A DNA stretch of 64,000 bases from Mactromeris polynyma. Taxonomy: Eukaryota > Mollusca > Bivalvia > Venerida > Mactridae. The position numbers were made by a program, and so were the translations under genes. The stretch covers positions 4,712,001-4,776,000 of the forward strand of contig JASFXZ010000026.1 in the NCBI GenBank assembly GCA_032209605.1, given 5' to 3'. Below are positions 37,101 to 51,286 of the stretch, one piece after another; position 1 is the stretch's first letter, and every line of letters starts with the position of its first letter. The notes under the pieces are model-generated. The model worked only from the letters and a program-made list of their open reading frames with translations, did not search any database and was not told the origin of the DNA.

Positions 37101-39000
37101 CAATTGTGCATATATTGACCTAAAATTCATATATAATATGTTATATTCACTGTTTTGAATGCAATTAGTGAGTAAAATTGAGTACCCCTGTTGATAATAT
37201 TGACCTAATATACCTATAGAATATGCACTATTTCCCACTTTCAATGCCATTTATTGTATATTTGAGTTCATTTTTGAATATATTGACCACAAATTCATAT
37301 ACACCGAAAGAATATGCACAATTTTCCAGTTTCAATGCAATTGATGGGTATATTTGAGTGCATTTGTGAATATACTGACCTAAAATTCATATATAATGTG
37401 TTATATTTACTATTTTGAATGCAATAAGTGGGGAAAGTAGAGTTCACTTGTTTTATTATATTGACCTAATATACCTATTGAATATGCACTATTTCCCACT
37501 TTCAATGCAATTTATTGTATATTTGACTTCATTTTTGAATATATTGACCAAAAATTCATATACACCTAAAGAATATGCACAATTTTCCAGTTTCAATGCA
37601 ATTGATGGGTATATTTCAGTGCATTTGTGGATCTATTGACCTAAAAGTCATACATAATTTGTTATATTTACTACATTTGTATTTGAATGCAATTAGTGAG
37701 TAAAATAGAGTACCCCTGTTGATAATATTGACCTTATATACCTAAATAATATGCACTATTTCCCAAGTTCACTGCAATTTATGGGATATTTGAGTTCATT
37801 TTTGAATATATTGACCACAAATTCATATAAAACGTGTTTTATTTACTATTTTGAATGCAATTAGGGAGGAAAATAGAGTTCACCTGTTGATTATATTGAC
37901 CTAATAAACCTATAGATTATGTCAAATTTCCTATTTTGAATGCAATTTATGGGTATATGTCAGTCCTTTTGTGAATATATTGACATACAATTCATATATA
38001 ATATGTTAAATTCACTGTTTTGAATGCAATTAGTGAGTAAAATAGAGTACCCCTGTTGATAATATTGACCTAATATACCTATAGAATATGCACTATTTCC
38101 CACTTTCAATGCAATTTATTGTATATTTGAGTTCATTTTTGAATATATTGACCACAAATTCATATACACCTAAAGAATATGCACAATTTTCCAGTTTCAA
38201 TGCAATTGATGGGTATATTTGAGTGCATTTGTGGATCTATTGACCTAAAATTCATATATAATGTGTTATATTTACTATTTTGAATGCAATAAGTGGGGAA
38301 AGTAGAGTTCACTTGTTTTATTATCTTGACCTAATATACCTATAGAATATGCACTATTTCCCACTTTCAATGCAATTTATTGTATATTTGAGTTCATTTT
38401 TGAATATATTGACCACAAATTCATATACACCTAAAGAATATGCACAATTTTCCAGTTTCAATGCAATTGATGGGTATATTTGAGTGCATTTGTGGATCTA
38501 TTGACCTAAAAGTCATACTTAATTTGTTATATTTACTACATTTGTATTTGAATGCAATTAGTGAGTAAAATAGAGTACCCCTGTTGATAATATTGACCTA
38601 ATATACCTATAGAATATGCACTATTTCCCACTTTCAATGCAATTTATTGTATATTTGAGTTCAATTGTGCATATATTGACCTAAAATTCATATATAATAT
38701 GTTATATTCACTGTTTTGAATGCAATTAGTGAGTAAAATAGAGTACCCCTGTTGATAATATTGACCTAATATACCTATAGAATATGCACTATTTCCCACT
38801 TTCAATGCCATTTATTGTATATTTGAGTTCATTTTTGAATATATTGACCACAAATTCATATACACCTAAAGAATATGCACAATTTTCCAGTTTCAATGCA
38901 ATTGATGGGTATATTTGAGTGCATTTGTGAATATACTGACCTAAAATTCATATATAATGTGTTATATTTACTATTTTGAATGCAATTAGTGAGTAAAATA
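34200..39000. repeat. Locally amplified short-HOR block (696/865-bp spacing)
   Basis: The marker CAATAAGTGGGG recurs at 34301, 35166, 36030, 36726, 37422 and 38287, spaced 865, 864, 696, 696 and 865 bp. The two lengths differ by 169 bp, one monomer. Each unit alternates half-length units of about 91 bp with full monomers, as in the 528-bp block at 4222-5276. Open frames of 67-74 codons at 34294, 36023 and 37415 on the + strand are repeated copies of this satellite and not genes. Confidence 0.85.
36468..36490. other. Chimeric monomer marking a recombination joint
   Basis: The left part reads GCAATTAGGGA, typical of the divergent monomer that normally continues GGAAAATAGAGTTCACC. Here it continues GTAAAATAGAGTACCCC, typical of common monomers. 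The AAACGTGTTTT marker lies just upstream. The hybrid shows where two monomer types were joined in register. Confidence 0.7.
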
Positions 39001-39432
39001 GAGTACCCCTGTTGATAATATTGACCTTATATACCTAAATAATATGCACTATTTCCCAAGTTCACTGCAATTTATGGGATATTTGAGTTCATTTTTGAAT
39101 ATATTGACCACAAATTCATATAAAACGTGTTTTATTTACTATTTTGAATGCAATTAGGGAGGAAAATAGAGTTCACCTGTTGATTATATTGACCTAATAA
39201 ACCTATAGATTATGTCAAATTTCCTATTTTGAATGCAATTTATGGGTATATGTCAGTCCTTTTGTGAATATATTGACATACAATTCATATATAATATGAT
39301 ATATTCACTGTTTTGAATGCAATTAGTAAGGAAAATAGAGTTCCCCTTTTGATTTCATTGACATAATTCACCTAAAGAATATTCACAATTTCCCATTTTC
39401 AATGCTGTTTCTGGGTATATTTGAGTACATTT

Positions 39433-40071
39433 TGCGCATGGTGGACGGAGCTCCGCAAAAACTCGCCGTATGTTGAACATTTAACCGGTTCTCACTCGTT
39501 GGAAATAAAGAAAATACCCTCACTCGTTGGAAATGAATACTTTGACCATATTAGCCGGTCATTTCACGGTATTTGCGGGGCCGAAATGTAGGTCCCAGTT
39601 ATTGTAAAGCAAGGCGAAGTGTATAATATAACCTACTTCTAGTTCAGTTTGAATACTTTGAGGTACTGTGAATATAAATTCTTTACATTTTTACACAACC
39701 CTTCATTTAAGAATCATATGATTTATACTATGGAATACATAATACTAAAAGTGAACAAAAAGAAGAACCATATAACCATATAGATTAAAACATGCTAAGG
39801 TTTGCTAAAATAGTTATTAGTTAACTTGAAAGATATGAGATGGGTTTGAAAAATACAATCTGACACAAAATAGATAAATACACCAACATTCAAATATTAA
39901 ATGATTATGTATAGAATGTTGTAATCATATTCGTATTTGAATTTTATTAACTACTAAGAATTTCAGATAGCTAGGCTATATGATCAGATTACTTGAATAA
40001 ATTTAAGGCTGTGTCTCATTCGAAATATTGTTATGCTCTGGTCCCCAAATATACAACCTGAAATATCAGTT
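39433..40071. repeat. Non-satellite spacer, copy 7
   Basis: 639 bp with the AAAACTCGCCG marker of copy 5. Copy 2, 28,015 bp upstream, has AAAACACGCCG and one more base. Spacer 7 is thus outside the 28-kb duplicated second copy. Confidence 0.85.
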
Positions 40072-43000
40072 AAATTCATATATACCATGTTATAATTACT
40101 ATTTTGAATGCAATTAGTGAGGAAAATAGAGTTCACCTGTTGATTATATTGACTTAATATACCCATAGAATATGCACAATTTCCCACTTTCAATGCAATT
40201 TATGGGTATATTTGAGTTCAAGTGTGACTATATTGACCCAATATTCATATATAATGTGTTATATTCACCATTTTGAATGCAATAAGTGTGGAAAATAGAG
40301 TTCACCTGTTGATTATATTGACCTAATATACCTAAAAATATGCACTATTTCCCACTTTCAATGCAATTTATGTTATATTTGACTTCATTTGTTAATCTAT
40401 TGACCTAAAAGTCATACTAATTTGTTATATTTACTATTTTGAATGCAATTAGTTAGGAAAATAGAGTTCACCTTTTGATTAAATTGACCTAATATACCTA
40501 TAGAATATGCACAATTTTCCAGTTTCAATGCAATTGATGCTATATTTGAGTGCATTTGTGAATATACTGACCTAAAATTCATATACAAAATGTATAATGT
40601 GTTATATTTACTATTTTGAATGCAATAAGTGGGGAAAGTAGAGTTCACTTGTTTTATTATATTGACCTAATATACCTAAAGACTATGCACAATTTCCCAC
40701 TTTCAATGCAATTTATGGTATATTTGAGTTCATTTGTGGATCTATTGACCTAAAAGTCATACATAATTTGTTATATTTACTACATTTGTATTTGAATGCA
40801 ATTAGTGAGTAAAATAGAGTACACATTTTGATTAAATTGACCTATTATACCTAAATAATATGCACAATTTACAACTTACAATGCAATTTATGGGTATATT
40901 TGTGTTCATTTGTGAATATACTGACCTAAAATTCATATATAATGTGTGATATTCACTCTTTTGAATGCAATAAGTGAGGAAAATAGAGTTCATATTTTGA
41001 TTACATTGACCTTATATAACTAAAGAATATGCACAATTTTCCACTTTCAATGCAATTGATGGGTATATTTGAGTGCATTTGTGATTATATTGACCTAAAA
41101 TTCATATATAATATGTTATATTCACTGTTTTGAATGCAATTAGTGAGTAAAATAGAGTAACCCTGTTGATAATATTGACCTTATATACCTAAATAATATG
41201 CACTATTTCCCACTTTCAATGCAATTTATGGTATATTTGAGTTCAATTGTGCATATATTGATCTAAAATTCATATATAATGTGTGATATTCTCTGTTTTG
41301 AATGCAATTAGTGAGGAAAATAGAGTTCACCTTTTGATTACATTGGCCTAATATACCTAAAGAATATGCACAATTTCCCACTTTCAATGCAATTGATGGG
41401 TATATTGGAGTGCATTTGTGACTTAATTGACCTAAAATTCATATATAATATGTTATATTCACTGTTTTGAATGCAATTAGTGAGTAAAATAGAGTACCCC
41501 TGTTGATAATATTGACCTAATATACCTATAGAATATGCACTATTTCCCACTTTCAATGCAATTGATGGTATATTTGAGTTCAATTGTGCATATATTGACC
41601 TAAAATTCATATATAATATGTTATATTCACTGTTTTGAATGCAATTACTGAGTAAAATAGAGTTCCCCTGTTGATAATATTGACCTAATATACCTAAATA
41701 ATATGCACAATTTACAACTTTCAATGCAATTTATGGTATATTTGAGTTCAATTGTGCATACATGGACCTAAAATTCATATATAATATGTTATTTTCACTG
41801 TTTTGAATGCAATTAGTGAGTAAAATAGAGTACCCCTGTTGATAATATTGACCTAATATACCTATAGAATATGCACTATTTCCCACTTTCAATGCAATTT
41901 ATGGTATATTTGAGTTCAATTGTGCATATATTGACCTAAAATTCATATATAATATGTTATATTCACTGTTTTGAATGCAATTAGTGAGTAAAATAGAGTA
42001 CCCCTGTTGATAATATTGACCTAATATACCTATAGAATATGCACTATTTCCCACTTTCAATGCAATTTATGGTATATTTGAGTTCAATTGTGCATATATT
42101 GACCTAAAATTCATATATAATATGTTATATTCACTGTTTTGAATGCAATTAGTGAGTAAAATAGAGTACCCCTGTTGATAGTATTGACCTAATATACCTA
42201 TAGAATATGCACTATTTCCCACTTTCAATGCAATTTATGGTATATTTGAGTTCAATTGTGCATATATTGACCTAAAATTCATATATAATATGTTATATTC
42301 ACTGTTTTGAATGCAATTAGTGAGTAAAATAGAGTAACTCTGTTGATAATATTGACCTTATATACCTAAATAATATGCACTATTTCCCACTTTCAATGCA
42401 ATTGATGGTATATTTGTGTTCATTTGTGAATATACTGACCTAAAATGCATATATAATATGTTATATTCACTGTTTTGAATGCAGTTAGTGAGTAAAATAG
42501 AGTTCCCCTGGTACCTATTGAATATGCATAATTTTCCACTTTCAATGCAAATTATGGGTAAATTTGAGTTCAAATGTGACTATATTTACCTAAAATTCAT
42601 ATATAATGTGTGATATTCACTGTTTTGAATGCAATTAGTGAGTAAAATAGAGTTCACCTTTTGATTACATTGACCTAATATACCTAAATAATATGCACAA
42701 TTTACAACTTTTAATGCAATTGATGGGTATATTTGAGTGCATTTGTGACTATATTGACCTAAAATTCATATATAATATGTTATATTCAATGTTTTGAATG
42801 CAATTAGTGAGTAAAATAGAGTACCCCTGTTGATAGTTTTGACCTTAGATACCTAAAGAATAGGCACTATTTCCCACTTTCAATGCAATATATGGTATAT
42901 TTGAGTTCATTTGTGGATCTATTGACATACAAGTCATAAATAATTTGTTAGATTAACTACATTTGTATTTGAATGCAATTAGTGAGTAAAATAGAGTTCA

Positions 43001-44029
43001 CATTTTGATTACATTGACCTAATATACCTAAATAATATGCACAATTTACAACTTACATTGCAATTTAGGGGTATATTTGTGTACATTTGTGAATATACTG
43101 ACCTAAAATTCATATATAATGTGTGATATTCACTGTTTTGAATGCAATTAGTGAGGAAAATAGAGTTCACCTTTTGATTACATTGACCTAATATACCTGT
43201 AGAATATGCACTATTTCCCACTTTCAATGCAATTTATGGTATATTTGAGTTCAATTGTGCATATATTGACCTAAAATTCATATATAATATGTTATATTCA
43301 CTGTTTTGAATGCAATTAGTGAGTAAAATAGAGTACCCCTGTTGATAATATTGACCTAATATACCTATAGAATATGCACTATTTCCCACTTTCAATGCAA
43401 TTTATTGTATATTTGAGTTCATTTTTGAATATATTGACCACAAATTCATATACACCTAAAGAATATGCACAATTTTCCAGTTTCAATGCAATTGATGGGT
43501 ATATTTGAGTGCATTTGTGGATCTATTGACCTAAAAGTCATACATAATTTGTTATATTTACTACATTTGTATTTGAATGCAATTAGTGAGTAAAATAGAG
43601 TACCCCTGTTGATAATATTGACCTTATATACCTAAATAATATGCACTATTTCCCAAGTTCACTGCAATTTATGGGATATTTGAGTTCATTTTTGAATATA
43701 TTGACCACAAATTCATATAAAACGTGTTTTATTTACTATTTTGAATGCAATTAGGGAGGAAAATAGAGTTCACCTGTTGATTATATTGACCTAATAAACC
43801 TATAGATTATGTCAAATTTCCTATTTTGAATGCAATTTATGGGTATATGTCAGTCCTTTTGTGAATATATTGACATACAATTCATATATAATATGCTATA
43901 TTCACTGTTTTGAATGCAATTAGTAAGGAAAATAGAGTTCCCCTTTTGATTTCATTGACATAATACACCTAAAGAATATTCACAATTTCCCATTTTCAAT
44001 GCTGTTTCTGGGTATATTTGAGTACATTT
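39433..44029. repeat. HOR unit 7 (4,597 bp, mosaic)
   Basis: Left part matches HOR 5 (offset 12,204) through at least 40,835. Right part matches HOR 2 (offset 28,015) from 42,437 at the latest. It therefore contains the junction of the super-repeat. Confidence 0.88.
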
Positions 44030-44668
44030 TGCGCATGGTGGACGGAGCTCCGCAAAAACACGCCGTATGTTGAACATTTAACCGGTTCTCACTCGTTGGA
44101 AATAATGAAAATACCCTCACTCGTTGGAAATGAATACTTTGACCATATTAGCCGGTCATTTCACGGTATTTGCGGGGCCGAAATGTAGGTCCCAGTTATT
44201 GTAAAGCAAGGCGAAGTGTATAATATAACCTACTTCTAGTTCAGTTTGAATACTTTGAGGTACTGTGAATATAAATTCTTTACATTTTTACACAACCCTT
44301 CATTTAAGAATCATATGATTTATACTATGGAATACATAATACTAAAAGTGAACAAAAAGAAGAACCATATAACCATATAGATTAAAACATGCTAAGGTTT
44401 GCTAAAATAGTTATTAGTTAACTTGAAAGATATGAGATGGGTTTGAAAAATACAATCTGACACAAAATAGATAAATACACCAACATTCAAATATTAAATG
44501 ATTATGTATAGAATGTTGTAATCATATTCGTATTTGAATTTTATTAACTACTAAGAATTTCAGATAGCTAGGCTATATGATCAGATTACTTGAATAAATT
44601 TAAGGCTGTGTCTCATTCGAAATATTGTTATGCTCTGGTCCCCAAATATACAACCTGAAATATCAGTT
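44030..44668. repeat. Non-satellite spacer, copy 8
   Basis: Counterpart of copy 3 at +28,015, with the same AATGAAAA variant and the same missing monomer downstream. I saw no difference from copy 3. Confidence 0.85.
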
Positions 44669-47600
44669 AAATTCATATATACCATGTTATAATTACTATT
44701 TTGAATGCAATTAGTGAGGAAAATAGAGTTCACCTGTTGATTATATTGACTTAATATACCTAAAAATATGCACTATTTCCCACTTTCAATGCAATATATG
44801 GTATATTTGACTTCATTTGTTAATCTATTGACCTTAAAGTCATACTAATTTGTTATATTTACTATTTTAATGCAATTAGTTAGGAAAATAGAGTTCACCT
44901 TTTGATTAAATTGACCTAATATACCTATAGAATATGCACAATTTTCCAGTTTCAATGCAATTGATGCTATATTTGAGTGCATTTGTGAATATACTGACCT
45001 AAAATTCATATACAAAATGTATAATGTGTTACATTTACTATTTTGAATGCAATAAGTGGGGAAAGTAGAGTTCACTTGTTTTATTATATTGACCTAATAT
45101 ACCTAAAGACTATGCACAATTTCCCACTTTCAATGCAATTTATGGTATATTTGAGTTCATTTGTGGATCTATTGACCTAAAAGTCATACATAATTTGTTA
45201 TATTTACTACATTTGTATTTGAATGCAATTAGTGAGTAAAATAGAGTACACATTTTGATTACATTGACCTATTATACCTTAATAATATGCACAATTTACA
45301 ACTTACAATGCAATTTATGGGTATATTTGTGTTCATTTGTGAATATACTGACCTAAAATTCATATATAATGTGTGATATTCACTCTTTTGAATGCAATAA
45401 GTGAGGAAAATAGAGTTCATCTTTTGATTACATTGACCTTATATAACTAAAGAATATGCACAATTTTCCACTTTCAATGCAATTGATGGGTATATTTGAG
45501 TGCATTTGTGATTATATTGACCTAAAATTCATATATAATATGTTATATTCACTGTTTTGAATGCAATTAGTGAGTAAAATAGAGTAACCCTGTTGATAAT
45601 ATTGACCTTATATACCTAAATAATATGCACTATTTCCCACTTTCAATGCAATTTATGGTATATTTGAGTTCAATTGTGACTATATTGATCTAAAATTCAT
45701 ATATAATGTGTGATATTCTCTGTTTTGAATGCAATTAGTGAGGAAAATAGAGTTCACCTTCTGATTACATTGGCCTAATATACCTAAAGAATATGCACAA
45801 TTTCCCACTTTCAATGCAATTGATGGGTATATTGGAGTGCATTTGTGACTTAATTGAACTAAAATTCATATATAATATGTTATATTCACTGTTTTGAATG
45901 CAATTAGTGAGTAAAATAGAGTACCCCTGTTGATAATATTGACCTAATATACCTATAGAATATGCACTATTTCCCACTTTCAATGCAATTTATGGTATAT
46001 TTGAGTTCAATTGTGCATATATTGACCTAAAATTCATATATAATATGTTATATTCACTGTTTTGAATGCAATTAGTGAGTAAAATAGAGTAACCCTGTTG
46101 ATAATATTGACCTTATATACCTAAATAATATGCACTATTTCCCACTTTCAATACAATTGATGGTATATTTGTGTTCATTTGTGAATATACTGACCTAAAA
46201 TTCATATATAATATGTTATATTCACTGTTTTGAATGCAATTAGTGAGTAAAATAGAGTACCCCTGTTGATAATATTGACCTAATATACCAATAGAATATG
46301 CACTATTTCCCACTTTCAATGCAATTGATGGTATATTTGAGTTCAATTGTGCATATATTGACCTAAAATTCATATATAATATGTTATATTCACTGTTTTG
46401 AATGCAATTAGTGAGTAAAATAGAGTTCCCCTGTTGATAATATTGACCTAATATACCTAAATAATATGCACAATTTACAACTTTCAATGCAATTTATGGT
46501 ATATTTGAGTTCAATTGTGCATACATGGACCTAAAATTCATATATAATATGTTATATTCACTGTTTTGAATGCAATTAGTGAGTAAAATATAGTACCCCT
46601 GTTGATAATATTGACCTAATATACCTATAGAATATGCACTATTTCCCACTTTCAATGCAATTTATGGTATATTTGAGTTCAATTGTGCATATATTGACCT
46701 AAAATTCATATATAATATGTTATATTCACTGTTTTGAATGCAATTAGTGAGTAAAATAGAGTACCCCTGTTGATAATATTGACCTAATATACCTATAGAA
46801 TATGCACTATTTCCCACTTTCAATGCAATTTATGGTATATTTGAGTTCAATTGTGACTATATTGATCTAAAATTCATATATAATGTGTGATATTCTCTGT
46901 TTTGAATGCAATTAGTGAGGAAAATAGAGTTCACCTTTTGACTACATTGGCCTAATATACCTAAAGAATATGCACAATTTCCCACTTTCAATGCAATTGA
47001 TGGGTATATTGGAGTGCATTTGTGACTTAATTGACCTAAAATTCATATATAATATGTTATATTCACTGTTTTGAATGCAATTAGTGAGTAAAATAGAGTA
47101 CCCCTGTTGATAATAATTGACCTTAGATACCAAAAGAATATGCACAATTTCCCACTTATAATGCAATTTATGGTATATTTGAGTTCATTTTTGAATATAT
47201 TGACCACAAATTCATAAATAATGTGTGATATTCACTGTTTTGAATGCAATCAGTGAGGAAAATAGAGTTCACCTTTTGATTACACTGACCCAATATACCT
47301 AAATGATATGCACTATTTACAACTTACAATGCAATTTATGGGTATATTTGTGTTCATTTGTGAATATACTGACCTAAAATGCATATATAATATGTTATAT
47401 TCACTGTTTTGAATGCAGTTAGTGAGTAAAATAGAGTTCCCCTGTTGATAATATTGACCTAATGTACCTATAGAATATGCATAATTTTCCACTTTCAATG
47501 CAATTTATGGGTAAATTTGAGTTCAAATGTGACTATATTGACCTAAAATTCATATATAATGTGTGATATTCACTGTTTTGAATGCAATTAATGAGTAAAA

Positions 47601-50600
47601 TAGAGTTCACCTTTTGATTACATTGACCTAATATACCTAAAGAATATGCACAATTTTCCACTTTTAATGCAATTGATGTGTATAGTTGAGTGCATTTGTG
47701 ACTATAATGATCTAAAATTCATATATAATATGTTATATTCACTGTTTTGAATGCAATTAGTGAGGAAAATAGAGTTCACCTTTTGATTACATTGACCATA
47801 TATAACTAAATAATATGCACAATTTACAACTTACAATGCAATTTATGGGTATGTTTGTGTTCATTTGTAAATATACTGACCTAAAATTCATATATAATAT
47901 GTTATATTCACTGTTTTGAATGCAATTAGTGAGTAAAATATAGTACCCCTGTTGATAATATTGACCTTACATACCTAAATAATATGCACTATTTCCCACT
48001 TTCAATGCAATTTATGGTATATTTGAGTTCAATTGTGCATATATTGATCTAAAATTCATATATAATGTGTGATATTCTCTGTTTTGAATGCAATTAGTGA
48101 GGAAAATAGAGTTCACCTTTTGATTACATTGGCCTAATATACCTAAAGAATATGCACAATTTCCCACTTTCAATGCAATTGATGGGTATATTGGAGTGCA
48201 TTTGTGACTTAATTGACCTAAAATTCATATATAATATGTTATATTCACTGTTTTGAATGCAATTAGTGAGTAAAATAGAGTACCCCTGTTGATAATATTG
48301 ACCTAATATACCTATAGAATATGCACTATTTCCCACTTTCAATGCAATTGATGGTATATTTGAGTTCAATTGTGCATATATTGACCTAAAATTCATATAT
48401 AATATGTTATATTCACTGTTTTGAATGCAATTACTGAGTAAAATAGAGTTCCCCTGTTGATAATATTGACCTAATATACCTAAATAATATGCACAATTTA
48501 CAACTTTCAATGCAATTTATGGTATATTTGAGTTCAATTGTGCATACATGGACCTAAAATTCATATATAATATGTTATATTCACTGTTTTGAATGCAATT
48601 AGTGAGTAAAATATAGTACCCCTGTTGATAATATTGACCTAATATACCTATAGAATATGCACTATTTCCCACTTGCAATACAATTTATGGTATATTTGAG
48701 TTCAATTGTGCATATATTGACCTAAAATTCATATATAATATGTTATATTCACTGTTTTGAATGCAATTAGTGAGTAAAATAGAGTACCCCTGTTGATAAT
48801 ATTGACCTAATATACCTATAGAATATGCACTATTTCCCACTTTCAATGCAATTTATGGTATATTGGAGTTCAATTGTGCATATATTGACCTAAAATTCAT
48901 ATATAATATGTTATATTCACTGTTTTGAATGCAATTAGTGAGTAAAATAGAGTAACTCTGTTGATAATATGGACCTTATATACCTAAATAATATGCACTA
49001 TTTCCCACTTTCAATGCAATTGATGGTATATTTGTGTTCATTTGTGAATATACTGACCTAAAATGCATATATAATATGTTATATTCACTGTTTTGAATGC
49101 AGTTAGTGAGTAAAATAGAGTTCCCCTGGTACCTATAGAATATGCATAATTTTCCACTTTCAATGCAATTTATGGGTAAATTTGAGTTCAAATGTGACTA
49201 TATTTACCTAAAATTCATATATAATGTGTGATATTCACTGTTTTGAATGCAATTAGTGAGTAAAATAGAGTTCACCTTTTGATTACATTGACCTAATATA
49301 CCTAAATAATATGCACAATTTACAACTTTTAATGCAATTGATGGGTATATTTGAGTGCATTTGTGACTATATTGACCTAAAATTCATATATAATATGTTA
49401 TATTCAATGTTTTGAATGCAATTAGTGAGTAAAATAGAGTACCCCTGTTGATAGTTTTGACCTTAGATACCTAAAGAATAGGCACTATTTCCCACTTTCA
49501 ATGCAATATATGGTATATTTGAGTTCATTTGTGGATCTATTGACATAAAAGTCATAAATAATTTGTTAGATTAACTACATTTGTATTTGAATGCAATTAG
49601 TGAGTAAAATAGAGTTCACATTTTGATTACATTGACCTAATATACCTAAATAATATGCACAATTTACAACTTACAATGCAATTTAGGGGTATATTTGTGT
49701 ACATTTGTGAATATACTGACCTAAAATTCATATATAATGTGTGATATTCACTGTTTTGAATGCAATTAGTGAGGAAAATAGAGTTCACCTTTTGATTACA
49801 TTGACCTAATATACCTGTAGAATATGCACTATTTCCCACTTTCAATGCAATTTATAGTATATTTGAGTTCAATTGTGCATATATTGACCTAAAATTCATA
49901 TATAATATGTTATATTCACTGTTTTGAATGCAATTAGTGAGTAAAATAGAGTACCCCTGTTGATAATATTGACCTAATATACCTATAGAATATGCACTAT
50001 TTCACACTTTCAATGCAATTTATTGTATATTTGAGTTCATTTTTGAATATATTGACCACAAATTCATATACACCTAAAGAATATGCACAATTTTCCAGTT
50101 TCAATGCAATTGATGGGTATATTTGAGTGCATTTGTGGATCTATTGACCTAAAAGTCATACATAATTTGTTATATTTACTACATTTGTATTTGAATGCAA
50201 TTAGTGAGTAAAATAGAGTACCCCTGTTGATAATATTGACCTTATATACCTAAATAATATGCACTATTTCCCAAGTTCACTGCAATTTATGGGATATTTG
50301 AGTTCATTTTTGAATATATTGACCACAAATTCATATAAAACGTGTTTTATTTACTATTTTGAATGCAATTAGGGAGGAAAATAGAGTTCACCTGTTGATT
50401 ATATTGACCTAATAAACCTATAGATTATGTCAAATTTCCTATTTTGAATGCAATTTATGGGTATATGTCAGTCCTTTTGTGAATATATTGACATACAATT
50501 CATATATAATATGATATATTCACTGTTTTGAATGCAATTAGTAAGGAAAATAGAGTTCCCCTTTTGATTTCATTGACATAATACACCTAAAGAATATTCA

Positions 50601-50647
50601 CAATTTCCCATTTTCAATGCTGTTTCTGGGTATATTTGAGTACATTT
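44030..50647. repeat. HOR unit 8 (6,618 bp, copy of unit 3)
   Basis: Same length and landmark spacing as unit 3, including the twelve-monomer expansion at about 46.8-48.9 kb. The expansion therefore predates the 28-kb duplication. Confidence 0.9.
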
Positions 50648-51286
50648 TGCGCATGGTGGACGGAGCTCCGCAAAAACACGCCGTATGTTGAACATTTAAC
50701 CGGTTCTCACTCGTTGGAAATAATGAAAATACCCTCACTCGTTGGAAATGAATACTTTGACCATATTAGCCGGTCATTTCACGGTATTTGCGGGGCCGAA
50801 ATGTAGGTCCCAGTTATTGTAAAGCAAGGCGAAGTGTATAATATAACCTACTTCTAGTTCAGTTTGAATACTTTGAGGTACTGTGAATATAAATTCTTTA
50901 CATTTTTACACAACCCTTCATTTAAGAATCATATGATTTATACTATGGAATACATAATACTAAAAGTGAACAAAAAGAAGAACCATATAACCATATAGAT
51001 TAAAACATGCTAAGGTTTGCTAAAATAGTTATTAGTTAACTTGAAAGATATGAGATGGGTTTGAAAAATACAATCTGACACAAAATAGATAAATACACCA
51101 ACATTCAAATATTAAATGATTATGTATAGAATGTTGTAATCATATTCGTATTTGAATTTTATTAACTACTAAGAATTTCAGATAGCTAGGCTATATGATC
51201 AGATTACTTGAATAAATTTAAGGCTGTGTCTCATTCGAAATATTGTTATGCTCTGGTCCCCAAATATACAACCTGAAATATCAGTT
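50648..51286. repeat. Non-satellite spacer, copy 9
   Basis: Counterpart of copy 4 at +28,015; it carries the AATGAAAA variant. Confidence 0.85.

Larger units (their letters stand above)
31824..39432. repeat. HOR unit 6 (7,609 bp, rearranged)
   Basis: The longest interval between spacers. Compared with unit 5 it has lost about ten monomers at a joint near 33,641. It has gained a large block of short HORs and half-monomers between about 34.2 and 39.0 kb, then resumes the standard left flank before spacer 7. It holds two shortened left-flank series not followed by a spacer (about 34,645-34,880 and 37,760-38,005). Confidence 0.88.
12821..40835. repeat. 28,015-bp super-repeat, first copy (edges uncertain by about 1.6 kb)
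   Basis: Everything from here recurs 28,015 bp downstream. Equivalent spacers are 16015/44030, 22633/50648, 27229/55244 and 31824/59839, all exactly 28,015 apart. The left edge lies between 12,821 and 14,422. There HOR 2 and HOR 5 are too alike to separate: a HOR 5-type marker (GATTAAATTGACC) is still seen at 40,831, while HOR 2-type markers (GACCTAAAATGCATA, TACCTATTGAATATG) appear by 42,438 and 42,508. It comprises most of HORs 2-6 and the left part of HOR 7. Confidence 0.93.
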
